Assembly: GCF_019320115.1 (NCBI RefSeq)
Contig: NC_089595.1
Location: forward strand, 111,368,461 to 111,432,460
DNA: 64,000 nucleotides
Direction of reading: 5' to 3'
From: Miscanthus floridulus
Taxonomy: Eukaryota; Streptophyta; Magnoliopsida; Poales; Poaceae
Under the pieces are notes generated by a model, which worked only from the letters and a program-made list of their open reading frames with translations, did no database searches and was not told the origin of the DNA. Shown here piece by piece: positions 10,370 through 22,452 of the stretch (its first letter is position 1; each line of letters starts with the position of its first letter). The translations under genes were made by a program, and so were the position numbers.

Positions 10370-11883
10370 GGAAATAAACTGGCAAGTAGATTGACGAACA
10401 AGAGGCCGAGAAAGAAAGTTGTTACTAGAGAAAGAGAAAGAGGTGGAGGAAAGAGAAAGATCGGTCTGAATCCAACTGCTGGCTAGTTAATTAGGTGTGC
10501 GTGGTTAGAGTTGTAACCGGTTTCCACTTGAAATTTCTTATAGCCAAGAAAGGTTTCTTTCGGTGGCTGATCGACTGTCCAGGTCATCGTGTTTGTCCAG
10601 GACTCCACGCTGTAGCCCTGTATATCCTCCGCTGTTTAAGCGGTTATATGAAAAAGAAAGCGTACGTATCCACGCCCACGTCCCCACCTATCTGCCGCGC
10701 CCAGTCACGGAAAAACAGAACCGCCGAAGCCCACGCTCGCCCGTCCGGGAACGAGCAGCATGCGTCGATCTCGGCGGACGCGGAAGCGGAGTGCGGTGGA
10801 GCAGGGGCACGCGTCCGCCTGCTCGCCGAGCGCCGAGGGGCCGGCCTAGCCGCCGTCCCCGTGCTCCGCACCCTACTGCGCCCGTCTGAGACGGTGCTTC
10901 GCTGATAAGTCATGGCTGAAAGTCGACTGATTTATTATGAAAGAAAAATACCATTGATTTAAAAAAATATGGTTTATAAGCCTAAGCGAACAGGAAGAGG
11001 ATGGCGACTGGTTCACGAGGAAGACCCGATCGACGGCAGGCCCCCTCACATGGAGATGGGCATGGCCGAGCGTGGCAGCGGCAGAAACAACGGCACAACG
11101 AACTGAAGGCTAAACAATCGGGCAGGAGCTACTTTAACTCTAGTAGTAGTAGGCATCAGACAATCGGGCAGGCAGTTATTAGTGCTAAAGTATGGTTGCA
11201 ATTATAATAGCGAAAATTGCATTACAGAGGATAAATCAAAGTGGATAGAGGATAATATTATATTATGTATGGGTTGGGCGTCAAGCAGGTGATGATAGGA
11301 ATAAAAGCCAAACGGATCGATTCATATCCTCTGCAGCACATCATGTGCATTCAAACTTTCAAAGTACTAGCTGACTTGCAGAGGACATGTTGTGTCCAAA
11401 GCCAAAAAAAAAAACGAAAACAAAAAAGAACATTATGCATTCAGATTCCAGATTCCACATTTGTAACATCTCCAACGTGTGTACATAAATAATCACATCT
11501 TGCAAGGGTCTGGATAACTTCGGGTACAGACGTACAGTTTCATCCGAAGCTTAATACAGAACCAAAAGAAGATAATTAATATCTATGGATGGATCCCCCT
11601 GGCTATATAGATATGTCATGTAACTTAGTCCTATACGGCTATAACTATACCCCACGGCTATAAATATACCCCACCTATCAAACCTCGAAAATAACATCTT
11701 AGAGTTTTCCGTTGACATAACACAAAACTACTGCATCATATCTCGCTTCCTTTCCTTCACCAAATCAACATAGATTATGTGTTATCTACAAGACCTCCTA
11801 TGCAATATGTAAGCATTCTGTAATATAAACACGTGATGTGCACTGAGAACCACGGCAGCAAAACTGTTTCCAACATCACCAAG
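10370..11883. other. NAC upstream / REC8 downstream intergenic region
   Basis: Holds the NAC promoter and 5'UTR (right of 10370) and the REC8 3' flank (left of 11884). Several GC-rich frames between 10495 and 10913 overlap on both strands with no family match. A fragment of the 7181-7294 repeat type sits at 10902-10995. I could not define a polyadenylation site. Confidence 0.4.
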
Positions 11884-14800
11884 TCACATCTTTGATCCTC
11901 TGGAGATCAAGATGTCTCCGTACGGTTTCAGCTGAGTAACCTTGATGTAATCACAAGTTGCCAAAACTACAGAACAAACAGTCCCCATTAAATAATAAGG
12001 TCCATTCTAGCATTACAATTAAACTGAGAGCTATCATAAACTTCAGATTCACCATTATTCCTTAATATGTCAAAATTATAAATTATGCGGCCTAGTATTG
12101 GATTGTGTGAAACTTCTCTTATTTAACCACACAGGTAAGTGAACCAGACAACCAGTTATGTGTTGCTGGCAATTTTTCGACAATAAGGCTCTAACGCCAG
12201 CACAAACTGACAACCTCATCCAGCAAAACATCACCAACTATAAAACTGGGCACAACCAAGACCTGTAAACTACTATGTCCTCCATAAAGGATTTCAGCCA
12301 GGAGCGCTATTGGCTTCACTGGGCTGGTGTTTTTCTCTTCTTTCTTTTGTTTCAGTTTTGTTTTTTCTCCCTTGTCTGGTCTTATGCTCAGACTGTAAAT
12401 CAGACTGTTTTTTCAAACTTCTACAATGCAAAGGCAGAGCAACAGCCATCTTACGCAAAAAAAGAAAAAAAAATTATTTGCTACACCATACTGAGAAAAC
12501 ATTTACACAGCCACTAAAATTATAAATTTGAGGAAAGTGTGCCAAATTTCCTAGCAATAAAGGAAAGCAGGCTTCAATGGTGTTTAAGTGTAACCCAACC
12601 TAATTACAGAAACCATGAATAGTCACTAAGCCAGGAAAGCTATCATAACTGTTTAACATCATGTCAGTGACGACTACTAGTTTTTTATTTACTTTAGCAA
12701 CAGTACTGTTTATTTTCCAGTCAAAGCGCCATAGAGAAATACTCCCTCCCTTTCAAATTATAGGACAACAAAAGTTATGTACCTAGAAAAGCAAAAAAAC
12801 GACCTATAATTTGGGATGGAGGGAGTACATACCGGTTGCTTGATAGAATAGTCGGGCTGCCCTGGCTTTGGTCATCCCATGAGCTAGATGACTTAAGGAT
12901 TCAGATTGCGGGGCACCTGGGCTATCGAAATGAACTTTGAGGTGCCTGCATGAAGATAACTCTAGCATCAGAAAATGTATGTGCATCTGTTGTACCACAT
13001 TTCAACAAACTTAAGCTACCCAGGCACTATGAGCAAAAAAGTTCAGGATACGTACGACATGATTGTTTCTGTGACCTTGTCCATTGGATTGGAGCGCCTC
13101 TCATATGGGGTTTGAGTCGGTTCAGTTTCTTCCAGTAGGTCTGAAACGAATGTTGACTGTTAAATTCTATGTTGATCGAAACAGTTTCAAATGTTCCAGA
13201 AAACAGTTTCACATGTTTATAACTTTATATATAACAGAGTGAATAAGGACAGAAATGGAAACGACCAGGAGTTGGAGCAAAACTGTTAAATTCGATGTTG
13301 GTTGAAACAGTTAATGTTCCGGAAACAGTTTCACATGTTTATATATAGCAGAGTAAAGGTCAGAAATGCAACCAACCAGGAGTTGGAGCATAATCTGAAA
13401 GCCTTCTCATCTTGAAGTCCATCACTTCCTGCTCCAGTGGAAAATTTTCCTCAACAGTATCAAGATTCCCCAAGCTTCTTGCAGATGAATGCCGCCCCCT
13501 CTTGGACCTGTGTTCGATAACCATGACATGGTCACTATAAGAAACTTTTTTCTCGAGTGGACTTAAGCAGCCCGTACTTCATTAAGTAGACAGGAGTTTG
13601 TTTACACATTAGGACCTTCCCAGCTAGCGAGTAGCAAGCCAGGAACGGTACCTACATCTCTTGTGAATACAATAGGACAGTGGGGAGCTAGACATTTTTT
13701 TATTTGCCTGCCACTTCATAAAGGAGATTACACACTTTAGTTTCTGCACTTATGAGCATATACAATAGGAGGTTCCGTTGTGATGATGCAAATATCTTTA
13801 GATGGGCAAGTTCTTTCAGTAACAAAATATCACATAGTTATAGTTCAGACTTCAGAATACTAATATAGGTGACATGCTGCTATTACTATAAGTCAATAGT
13901 CACCTTCCACTTCCTGATGGAAATTGTACTTCTGGATCCAATGGTATAAACGCCCGTCCAGAGCCACCAGAACTTGAAGCAGACCTGTGACTTAACCCTG
14001 CTAGAGATTTATGTCATTGACTGTCTATATAAGCACAGACACACATTAAACTTATTCACTTTTCAACTTACCAGGACTTCCAGGAGTAACACTATGGTCA
14101 CTGTGCAGAGTATCGTAAGCTCTGTCATACTCTGCACTCATGTTTGCTCTGAGTTTTTCAATGCCATCTGTGAAGTCCATCGGCAGACCACCTGTTTCCA
14201 TCTCATACTCTCCCCCAGCCTGAAAATTCAACCACTCATCAGGGACAAATCTAATGATAATTATGATCAGCTCACTAGGGAACGGTGTTATTCTTTTCAG
14301 AAAATAAAAGAATCTAGAATAACCTGAGGTGGAAATTCATGTGGTGGTGAGTTTTTCGGCTGTTGTTCTTGTGATGATGATCGCTGCCCTCCTTTAAGAA
14401 AGTAAGAAACAGTCCAGGTTTTTGAATTGGCCTTTAGCATGTTAAAATAATATGGTTTCTTCAAGTCAAGAAAGGTGACACAATATTACAAATTATGAAA
14501 TGACCTGAAGAAGCTTTTGTGGACTTGACTTCAGTGCAGTCCTTCCAGAGCTGCATAAGTGGCTTAGGATAATATAATTCTGAGGGTGAGTTGTCATGAG
14601 ATATTAGAGCAGCTGGGGGGATGTCCACGAGATCACTTATCTTGGTTGATCGAATAAAATTAAAATTCTGCAAGCATAAATCAGATAAATGTTCTTTATT
14701 AGAGTGCATCAGTACAGACATCTCCAGGAAAATAGATTAGTCGAACCAAACATACACTGTTAACTTTACGCCTTTTTGAGACAAGGCTTGACGCATCCTT

Positions 14801-17800
14801 CAGCCATGTCTGATATATGTTTCCCGGGATCATCATCTGGTTATTGTCCATAATTACTTGTGGGAGTTCCCTACATGCTTTCCGCTTTGATGCTTTAGGT
14901 GGTTGCTGCTGCTGTGTAAAAGTGCTAGCTCAAGTAAACAAGAACAAACTAAACAAGTAATCCCTTTTCATACTATTTTGTATTTTCTAGATGTAAATGT
15001 AATAAGGCTTGATAAATCATGTTTACCTTCATCTTCTGCTCCTCTGGTCCCCCTGCAAGAGAACTTTCAGTAATTGCAGAAAGGCTTCAAATATGGTATA
15101 AATGCAACAACACATGTACTTAAGTTATGTCCAGCAGTCAACTTCTAATATATCAGGTAACTAGTCAACCAACAAAAAAACGAAGGCGGAAACGAACTAC
15201 AAGTTCTTTTTGTCAAGTACCAAAGGTTGAAATATGACATAAGTTGAGAATCAGAAATATAGTTGTGCTTAGCGATTATTGGTAAGCTAATGGATCACAT
15301 TGCCAAAAGAGAAAGAGCAAGATATGCCACATAGCAGCTAGAAGACTCAGCAGTTGCCACCAAGGATGCACTCCCTAGTCTCTTATCCTGAAACAGAGTC
15401 CTACTGTAGCCATTTGACTATGTGCAAAGGCCATGAGAGATAAAGGGTGAATAGTTTCAAGAATATTCTAACAGAGTCTGCAAATGGCCATTAGCTGTCA
15501 GTAAGAACCATCAACTGGAAAACTTTTGGATGCAAGTTCTTCCACTTGACCGAAGTAACATGTCAATGCACAATTGACATGAGAATCATTGTCTTTTGGG
15601 GGGGGGGGGGGGGGGGGGGAAAGGAAATTCTAATTTTTAAAAACTACAGCCTTGTTTCCATATGGCAGAGAGTAAATCATGTGCTTAGTTTCACCTTGTT
15701 GAGGTTCTTCATGAACAGGGGAGGGGGCAGCATAGTACTGTTCTTCTTGCTGAGGAGGGTCTTCCTGCCTAGGTGGTGAGGGAACCAGCGTACTTGGAAC
15801 TTGTGGGTGCTCATCAGGAGTGATATTGACTGTGGTCTCATCATCTGCTATGTCAAATCTGTATACAAGGCACTATTGCAAATTATATTTGTACTATACA
15901 CAAAATAAGAAAAAGAAACATACAGCAGCGATGATAAAAGAGTGGTAAATTTAAATAAGTATGCAGCTTTGCTTTACCTCTCAAAGCGATTGAACACATC
16001 AGTTTCTGCAAGCCCAGACTCAAAATTATCGACCAGGGTTATATTCACTGCTTCAGCTGAGAAAATATCATAGAGTTTGAGAATATTCTCCCTTATACAA
16101 ACACAAAGAGTAAGAAAAAAAAACACAAAGAGTAGTCCGCAAGAGAAGAAAGACAAACCTTGATGACACTGATCAGCATGAGAGAAGTCATCATCATCAA
16201 GATTGACATTAAAGTACTGTTCATCCAGATCTTCCAATTGCTAAACATGCATCATATATTTCAGTCAGAAAAGTGGATACAATCAGGCCAAAGTCAGAAA
16301 AAAGAGATGTGTTCATGTGATGCTGATGGCTATTCTAAATAAGAACCATACTGTATGCATATAAAGTTTTTCTGAAATACACAGGTGACAAGGATTACCA
16401 TTCCTCGGAACCTGGCACCGTCAGTCTCTGAGAAAAACATGGGCTGTTCCACCACCATATTGATAATTTTCTCTGGTAATGTTACTGCTTCATACCTGCA
16501 TGAAGTTCTGCTGTCAGATAAGCATGCCACATTACTTTCTTACTCTTAGCAAAGAACAATCTTTCCTATATCACCAGTTCATACCCACTCCATGCTATTT
16601 ACAGAAGGGGAGAGACTGAGGTGTTTGGCTATGAAAGAGCTAGTAGTAATGAGGTCAAATTTATCTATAGAAGTTTAACCAGAAAAGGCGTTATATCAAG
16701 AAAAGATTACGTTAACTCTCAAACAAACTTCAAAGGGTTATACTACAGCCGTAACTGGTTAGGGAATGCTAATACCAAAAGAATTAATCATGACCGTAGA
16801 TGGTCATTTCCAGTTCTCATGATGAAAGCCCTTTTAAGATAGCATTATTTCTCAAGTACAGTATTGTATAGCTAGCAAATGGTGAAATGGACAAGCTCAA
16901 GAACATGCCAAAAGATACTCCAATGACACGAAGATGCTCACATATTGGAAGGAGAAAGTAACTGATGCACCAAAATATGCTAAATGCAAATCTATGCACA
17001 TCCTATTCTGATGTCTCAAAAGTCAAAATTGGAAAAACAGATTAAAAAATAAAGCGAAACAAGGTTACAAGCAGATTTAGATGGAGAATCTTCAGTGAAT
17101 TTGAATAAATCCATAGTCCGATAATGCCTGCATGAGACCCTTGTACCTACAGCCAGAACCACCCAGGTTGGACAGTGTGTCTCAATCCTACTGAATAAAT
17201 TTGAGCTAAACAGCAAGTGATTAGTCCAGTTGACAGAAGATCATTGGGGGTCATACATCAGACAGTGGATGTGAGTGCTTCAGCAAGCACAAGCGCCCAG
17301 TGAGCAAGGCGCAGCAAGCTGCCATGGCAATCGCCAACATCTAGCTGTAAATCCCATTTTCATTTCCCACGGTACACACATTGCACCACATACCAATTCA
17401 GCTCAAGCAAACTGATGACATATCTATCTCCTAAGAACTCCCATGAACATCCCAGCCAGATAACAACATTCGCCAATCCAAACAACCAGATGAACACAGC
17501 ACAGCCTAAACACACAACAAACTCTGTTTTCAGAAAGCTGAGAAGCAAACACCACTCCTCAGTAACAACATCACCAGCATTACGCAGCGCAACCTTATTC
17601 AAACCGAACCCCCTCAACCCCAGCATGTAACATCTATAAACGCTAAGACAGGGATGGAGACCGGTAGCAAACTTACTTGGCTTGGGCTTTACCCTTGGAG
17701 AGGACGGTGGTGTCTGTGGCCGGTTTTATCCGCCATGCCTCGTTGATCTCAGTCTGCACGAGAAGTTAGTACAAGTATAACTCGAACTGAATTGCAAGGA

Positions 17801-18595
17801 TAATCAAATCGACCGACCAGGACACACAGAAAACACTCGGGCAAATCCTGAACGAGTTCTTACCAGAAGCCGAGACACATCAGCTGCGAGAAAGAGAACA
17901 CACGATCGATTTGAGAAATAAGATGACAAAACACAGGGAATTCAAACAAAATCAACAAGTAGCGAGGAAGAAACTTACCGTAGAAAAGCTTCACCTTCCT
18001 CTCGTACACGATCACCACGCCACCTGTTCACGAATTTTGATCACGGAGAATAAAAACCCATCCGAAAAAACTTGAGGAAAATTTTCGGGGGCGCAAGCAA
18101 AATTGAACTCACCCATGAGGATTCCAGAGAGCCTCAGAGCCATGGGCACCGAGGGGTTCAAAATCTCCTCACTAAACGAGAAACACACAAACAAAAATCA
18201 GCAAAAACAAAAAAGCACAAAAAAAATCCCCTCACAACAGGGCGGAACTCGAATCGCTCGGACCAGTTTCCTCACCAGATTTTGATGATGTCGAGCTTGT
18301 CGAGCCGCTTGCGGTTGATCTTCGAGTGGAGTGTCGCCGCCATCCTGCAACCACAACACGAACGGGCGAACGCAATTAGTGGCCGCCGAATCGGCGCAAG
18401 CGTGACCAGCAAAAGAAAACTGAGCGCGATTTGTCAGAAGAAGGTATAGAACCAAACGCATTGCGAGGAACAGGAAGGGAAACGAGCGCGATTAGAGCCG
18501 CAACGAGGGGAATAGGAGGCGCGATGAAGGGAGCAGACGCACCATATCTGGCCGAGCGGCTCCTTCCGCGCGAGGAGCTGATGCGAGTAGAACAT
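11884..18595 (-). CDS. REC8: Meiotic cohesin alpha-kleisin REC8 (AFD1 / OsRad21-4 type)
   Basis: Twenty exons join with no frame break to 603 residues: 18595-18543, 18344-18276, 18171-18113, 18023-17979, 17883-17864, 17753-17677, 16495-16399, 16240-16159, 16056-15978, 15858-15695, 15052-15027, 14911-14756, 14667-14505, 14391-14324, 14219-14072, 13997-13904, 13507-13377, 13140-13056, 12945-12833, 11966-11884. REC8 closes the SMC1-SMC3 ring and holds sister chromatids together through meiosis I in the nucleus. The Rad21/Rec8 N-domain begins MFYSHQLLARKEPLGQIW and includes CEEILNPSVPMALRLSG and VVIVYERKVKLFY. Middle landmarks FERFDI, VPSPPRQED, NIYQTWLKDASSL and SVTPGSP match plant REC8 rather than mitotic SCC1. 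The C-terminal winged helix covers HFDSPGAPQSESL to YGDILISRGSKM. The length fits plant REC8 (about 600-620). Oddities: QATVLATCDYIKVTQLKP departs from the family's usual QACVLATHDFIKVNQLEP, a MITE abuts the donor of intron 19, and the donor of intron 17 lies in a tandem duplication. Confidence 0.93.
12740..12827. mobile_element. Stowaway MITE abutting a REC8 splice donor
   Basis: TA-flanked element with near-perfect inverted ends: CTCCCTCCCTTTCAAATTAT on the left and ATAATTTGGGATGGAGGGAG on the right. In REC8 sense (minus strand), intron 19 starts GTATG and the TA duplication plus MITE follow at once, so the element begins at intron position +6. The insertion leaves a consensus-like donor GTATGT. 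Body about 84 bp, non-coding. Confidence 0.85.
13158..13396. repeat. 126-bp tandem duplication spanning the REC8 exon 17 / intron 17 boundary
   Basis: Two adjacent direct copies: 13158-13283 and 13284-about 13396. Both begin TGTTAAATTC(T/G)ATGTTG, share AACAGTTTCACATGTTTATA and end CCAGGAGTTGGAGCA. In REC8 sense, both therefore carry the exon end GCTCCAACTCCTG followed by GT. The right-hand copy holds the frame-consistent donor (after 13377); the left-hand copy is a decoy inside the intron. Confidence 0.8.
15598..15619 (+). repeat. Homopolymer G tract (about 22 G) in REC8 intron 10
   Basis: An unbroken G run on the plus strand, that is C in the REC8 transcript, inside the 641-bp intron between exons 10 and 11. 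Homopolymers this long are error-prone in sequencing, so the exact length is uncertain. Confidence 0.85.
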
Positions 18596-18886
18596 TCTCG
18601 GTCGCGCGGGGAGAGGAGGAGGAGGAGGAGGAGGAAGAGGGCTCGGAGCGGCGCGGCGCAGCGGAGGGAGGGAAAGGCGAAGTGTGTGTGTTGGTGTGTG
18701 GGGTTTTGGCCAAGAAAGAAGAAACGGGGGCGGATCCGTGGAATCGTGCGCGCGGGGAGGGCACGATCGGAAAAGATAAGCCACGAAGGACATGTGTGAC
18801 GACTGACGACAGTGTGAGGGAGCATCTCTAACACAACACTACCTGAAAAGATAATCCAAAATTAGTTTTGTAGCCTGTCTAATAAA

Positions 18887-19148
18887 TATTGCTCCATCTA
18901 TCCCAAAACAGAAGTAGTTCTCGTTCTCGAGAAGTTAACTTTTTTTAATTTTGATCAATTATATATAAAAATTTTTAATATTTATAATCCATAATTAGTA
19001 TCATTAGATAGATCGTTGAATATACTTTCATAATAAAGTTATTTGAAGATATAAATGTTGCACGTATTTTCTACAAACCTGATCAAAGTTAAGAAAGTTT
19101 GACCTGCACGTATCCCATAACGACTTTCTTTGTGGGACGGAGGGAGTA
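18887..19148. mobile_element. Stowaway-like MITE upstream of REC8
   Basis: The left end TTGCTCCATCTATCCCAAAA and right end TTTGTGGGACGGAGGGAG are imperfect inverted repeats bordered by TA. About 260 bp with internal matching arms (AGTTAACTTTTTTTAATTTTG and CAAAGTTAAGAAAGTTTG-type). It lies about 300 bp upstream of the REC8 start codon, within its likely promoter. Confidence 0.7.
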
Positions 19149-20481
19149 CCGCAGAAAGGAAAAATAATTCCATCACCGACATTTTCTAATAGTTTGCTCT
19201 AAAAGAAAATCAAAAGTAGGTCTACTAAGATTTTAGTCATCAGTGCTACACTGTCGCCTCCATAGCCGCCGCCAAAAACGTTATCTTAGCACCTACATCA
19301 TTATCATTCTAGCACCTAACTTACACCTAGGACCTCTAAAGTGAACCTCCCAGTATTCTCAAATACGAAGATAGAGCCGGATATCCAATTCTAACAAACC
19401 TCCCAGGCGCGCGGCGGTGAGGGTGACTGCAATCGCCATTTCCAATGCCCTAACTCAATGTCACAACCTACCAAATAGAATTTTCACGCGAAGAGTCAAA
19501 GAAAAAAAAGTTTATCGTTATTAAGGTTATTCTAATTAATTTTCTTATTTATTTTTTATTTTCCTATACATGGCCTATGGTGTAATGTTCTTATAGTACT
19601 CACGAATGTTTCATAGTATATTTTGGGTTATTCACGAAGTATCCATATGATGTTTTACGATGTATTTTTTATTATTTATAAAGTACACATAAAATGTTTT
19701 ATTGTATATTTTGAATTGTTTACGTAGTACTCTTTTGGCCGGATGTTCAACGATGTATTTTCGATTGTTCATATTGTACCAATGAGATGTTCCATGGTGT
19801 ATTTTAGGTTGTTCACATTGTATCCATGTGATATTCCACTTCTGTTGTTCACATTACCTATGAGTTATTTTATGATGTATTTAGGTTGTTTGTATAGTAT
19901 CCATAGAATGTTTACAATATATTTTGATTGTTTCTATAATATTCATGAGATGTTCTTTTTTCTAGTATTGGACTAAAAGTGCATCTAGGCTCTAAGTGGT
20001 TTTTGTAGATTGAATGACATCACTATTAATGAATTAACTTGTTTTGATAAGATTATGTGCAGGTGTTTGGTCCCAAAATTATTAATGTATGTGGGCTCAT
20101 ATGAAGCAAAATTACATGCAAATGAGAATTTAAGCTAAGATTGAATTATGAAAATGAAAAAATAGCAACAATATGTTGGAAATGACAAAAGAGGCATGGA
20201 ATGATGCATATTAATTGGTCTTGCAATCAAAATTTGTTCATATTATGGAATATAAAAATTTAGATTTCATCATTGGTCAGACTAGCAAGGATAATTCAAG
20301 AAGGAAGAAAGAGACATCAATTGTTGCATATGAGTTAGTCTCACATGGAATAACACTTGAATTTCAATGCATGTCCTAGAAACACAAATTGTGATCTATA
20401 TGCACAACCACATACTATAGTTAGGGATGTACGAACATGCACATTACAATGATACATTTCCTACACCAGGGGAGAGGCTAG
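19149..20481. other. AT-rich intergenic and LTR-like sequence
   Basis: 19540-19970 consists of loosely repeated phrases such as 'GATGTTC(T/C)ATGGTGTATTTT(A/G)GGTTGTTCACATTGTA', an old low-complexity repeat. From about 19970 the sequence GTGCATCTAGGCTCTAAG... resembles the edge of a Ty1/copia-type LTR that would belong with the minus-strand copia relic to its right. No gene is supported. Confidence 0.4.
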
Positions 20482-21310
20482 TCATGACATGTTAGAGTAG
20501 TTAATGGCGTTCAACTCATTCTTTAGTTTGCAAAACCTTGCTTCATCCAATGGTTTGGTGAAAATGTCGGCAAGTGGATCATTAGTGCTAATGTCATCTA
20601 TTTTTATGTCACCCTTGTTGATGTGATTGCTTATGAAATGGTGCCTTATATCAATATACTTTGTTCTTGAGTGTTGAACCAGATTGGTTGCAATCTTCAC
20701 CACACTCTCATTATCACATAGGATAGGTACTTCATCAAACTTGACACCAAAAGTTCAATAGTATTGCCCTCATCCATAGCAATTGTGCACAACTTCTTCA
20801 CGTCGAGATATACTCCACTTCGGTGATTGAAAGTGCTACGGAGTTTTGCTTCTTTGTTGACCATGATACTAGTGACCTCCCTAGTATGTGATAAGTGCTC
20901 GAGGTGCTCTTCCTATCAACCTTGCACCCAACATAATCCAAATTTGAATATCTAACTAACTCAAATTGTACATCTTTTGGATATAGAAGACCAATATTGC
21001 TTTTGATCAACCGACGGGGTTACCATCTTCATCAAGTCTAAGCGTTCATTTGTTGTCATGGGGGTTTTGATTTGCTTTGCAAATACCAAACATCTTTAAC
21101 ATGCTCTTGAGAGGACTTGACCTTGGCATGCAAATGTTTCCTTTGCTCTAACTCAACTCTCCAATCATAGGCATTTCACCCTTTGTTGATATCATACTTC
21201 CAAACTTGACCGTAGGTGTAGTTGATCAACTTCTCATACATAGTATTCACCCAACCTAGGTATTTCAATATGCTTCATCCATCTTTATTGGTTGTCTTGA
21301 AGATACACTT
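20482..21310 (-). pseudogene. Ty1/copia retrotransposon relic (RNase H end of pol)
   Basis: Minus-strand fragments of the copia RNase H region: SNLDYVGCKVDRKSTSSTY, GRSLVSWSTKKQNSVALS and EVEYIST, then KYIDIRHHFISNHINKGDI and DPLADIFTKPLDEARF. These are hallmark copia pol motifs. They sit in different frames with deletions between them, so the element is dead. Reverse transcriptase is not recognisable to the right, where LTR fragments begin at 21578. Confidence 0.8.
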
Positions 21311-21577
21311 AGGAAGTGTTCACAAAATGACGCAATCCCTTGATTTTTGAACACCCTTTGAGATAATACCAACAATATGATCAATTTTGATTGTCCTTGG
21401 CAATAACGTAACTTGATTTGATCTTTGTATGAGCAACTCGATCATGCACTTGACTTTGTACTTGATCATGAACTTGTGGATTTGTATAGCTTGAATTTGA
21501 TGGTATAGCAATGGGAGTTGAAGCTTGATCTTGATCTTGCCATTTGTATTGCACTTGGTATTGGAGGAGTTGGAGAG

Positions 21578-22452
21578 TGTTGACGGTCACTAACACCAAT
21601 TATAAACCATCAACATAACCTGCATTTATACTTAATTCCATCACCAAACATAGATATAGGGGTTTAAACTAATAAATTCCATGAGTTTTGGTGAATCTAT
21701 GTTTTCAACAGGGTTTATCTAGAAAACCGTCAAGGGGGACCTATTCATCAAAGGAAATTATGAAATTCCACCACGTAAACCGCGTGGAAAGATTCTAGAA
21801 GACTCCAGGAGGCTCTCCACCGAAGCAAACCTCGAGAGGCTGCCATGTGGGGCCGGCCAACCCCACCTGTAGGTCGGCCAGCCTATGGGTCCTACCAGTC
21901 AACCTCCGCTTCGAAAGTCGGTTTCCTACTACCATTGAGATCCAATCTTCGCCATTTATTCAAGTCGGTTTGATCCGAGGACTCAGGATTGACGCTTCAG
22001 CCTATATATATCAGCCATTACCCCCTCCCTTAATAGATCCCTGAAACCCTAATTTATATCTTTAGGATCAGAGCCAGCTATCAAGAGAAGATTAGTCCTC
22101 CATAGGATCCAGTCTTGTAAATAATAGTGAGATAGAGAGTGAGGAAAGAGTTTGGAGGAGATGCCGGCCTGTCGGTGCTCTCTCTATGGTTTGTACCTTA
22201 GCGGATCAAGTTTTATCTGAGCTTGTCTCTGAGATTTCTCTAGTAATCAACTTCTAATCCAAGTAAGCTTCTTATTTATATTATTCATCAGGTTCACAAC
22301 TTGTTTGAGTGCTTTATTCTTTATCCTGAAAGAGTAAAGTAGTAATTGTAGTGTAAGCGTGGTGCTTAGACTCTAGTTACTTGTCGATGCATCCCACATT
22401 CCGGATTGATGGTAGCTCACGAGGGTGACTCTTATAGCCTCGTTGAATCCTC
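21578..22452 (+). mobile_element. LTR fragment; its last 450 bp is repeated at 26033
   Basis: Begins TGTTGACGGTCACTAACACC, as many grass gypsy LTRs do, and runs through a leader-like GGATCAGAGCCAGC segment and GTAAGCGTGGTGCTTAGACTC. Positions 22003-22452 are repeated in the same direction at 26033-26483 with high similarity. No second full LTR or internal domain is paired with it, so it is a fragment. Confidence 0.6.

Noticed and set aside
11884..18595. Calling the kleisin a mitotic SCC1/RAD21 gene
   Set aside because: The N-domain alone fits both, but the middle motifs (FERFDI, NIYQTWLKD, VPSPPRQ), the length near 600 and the exon layout fit REC8.
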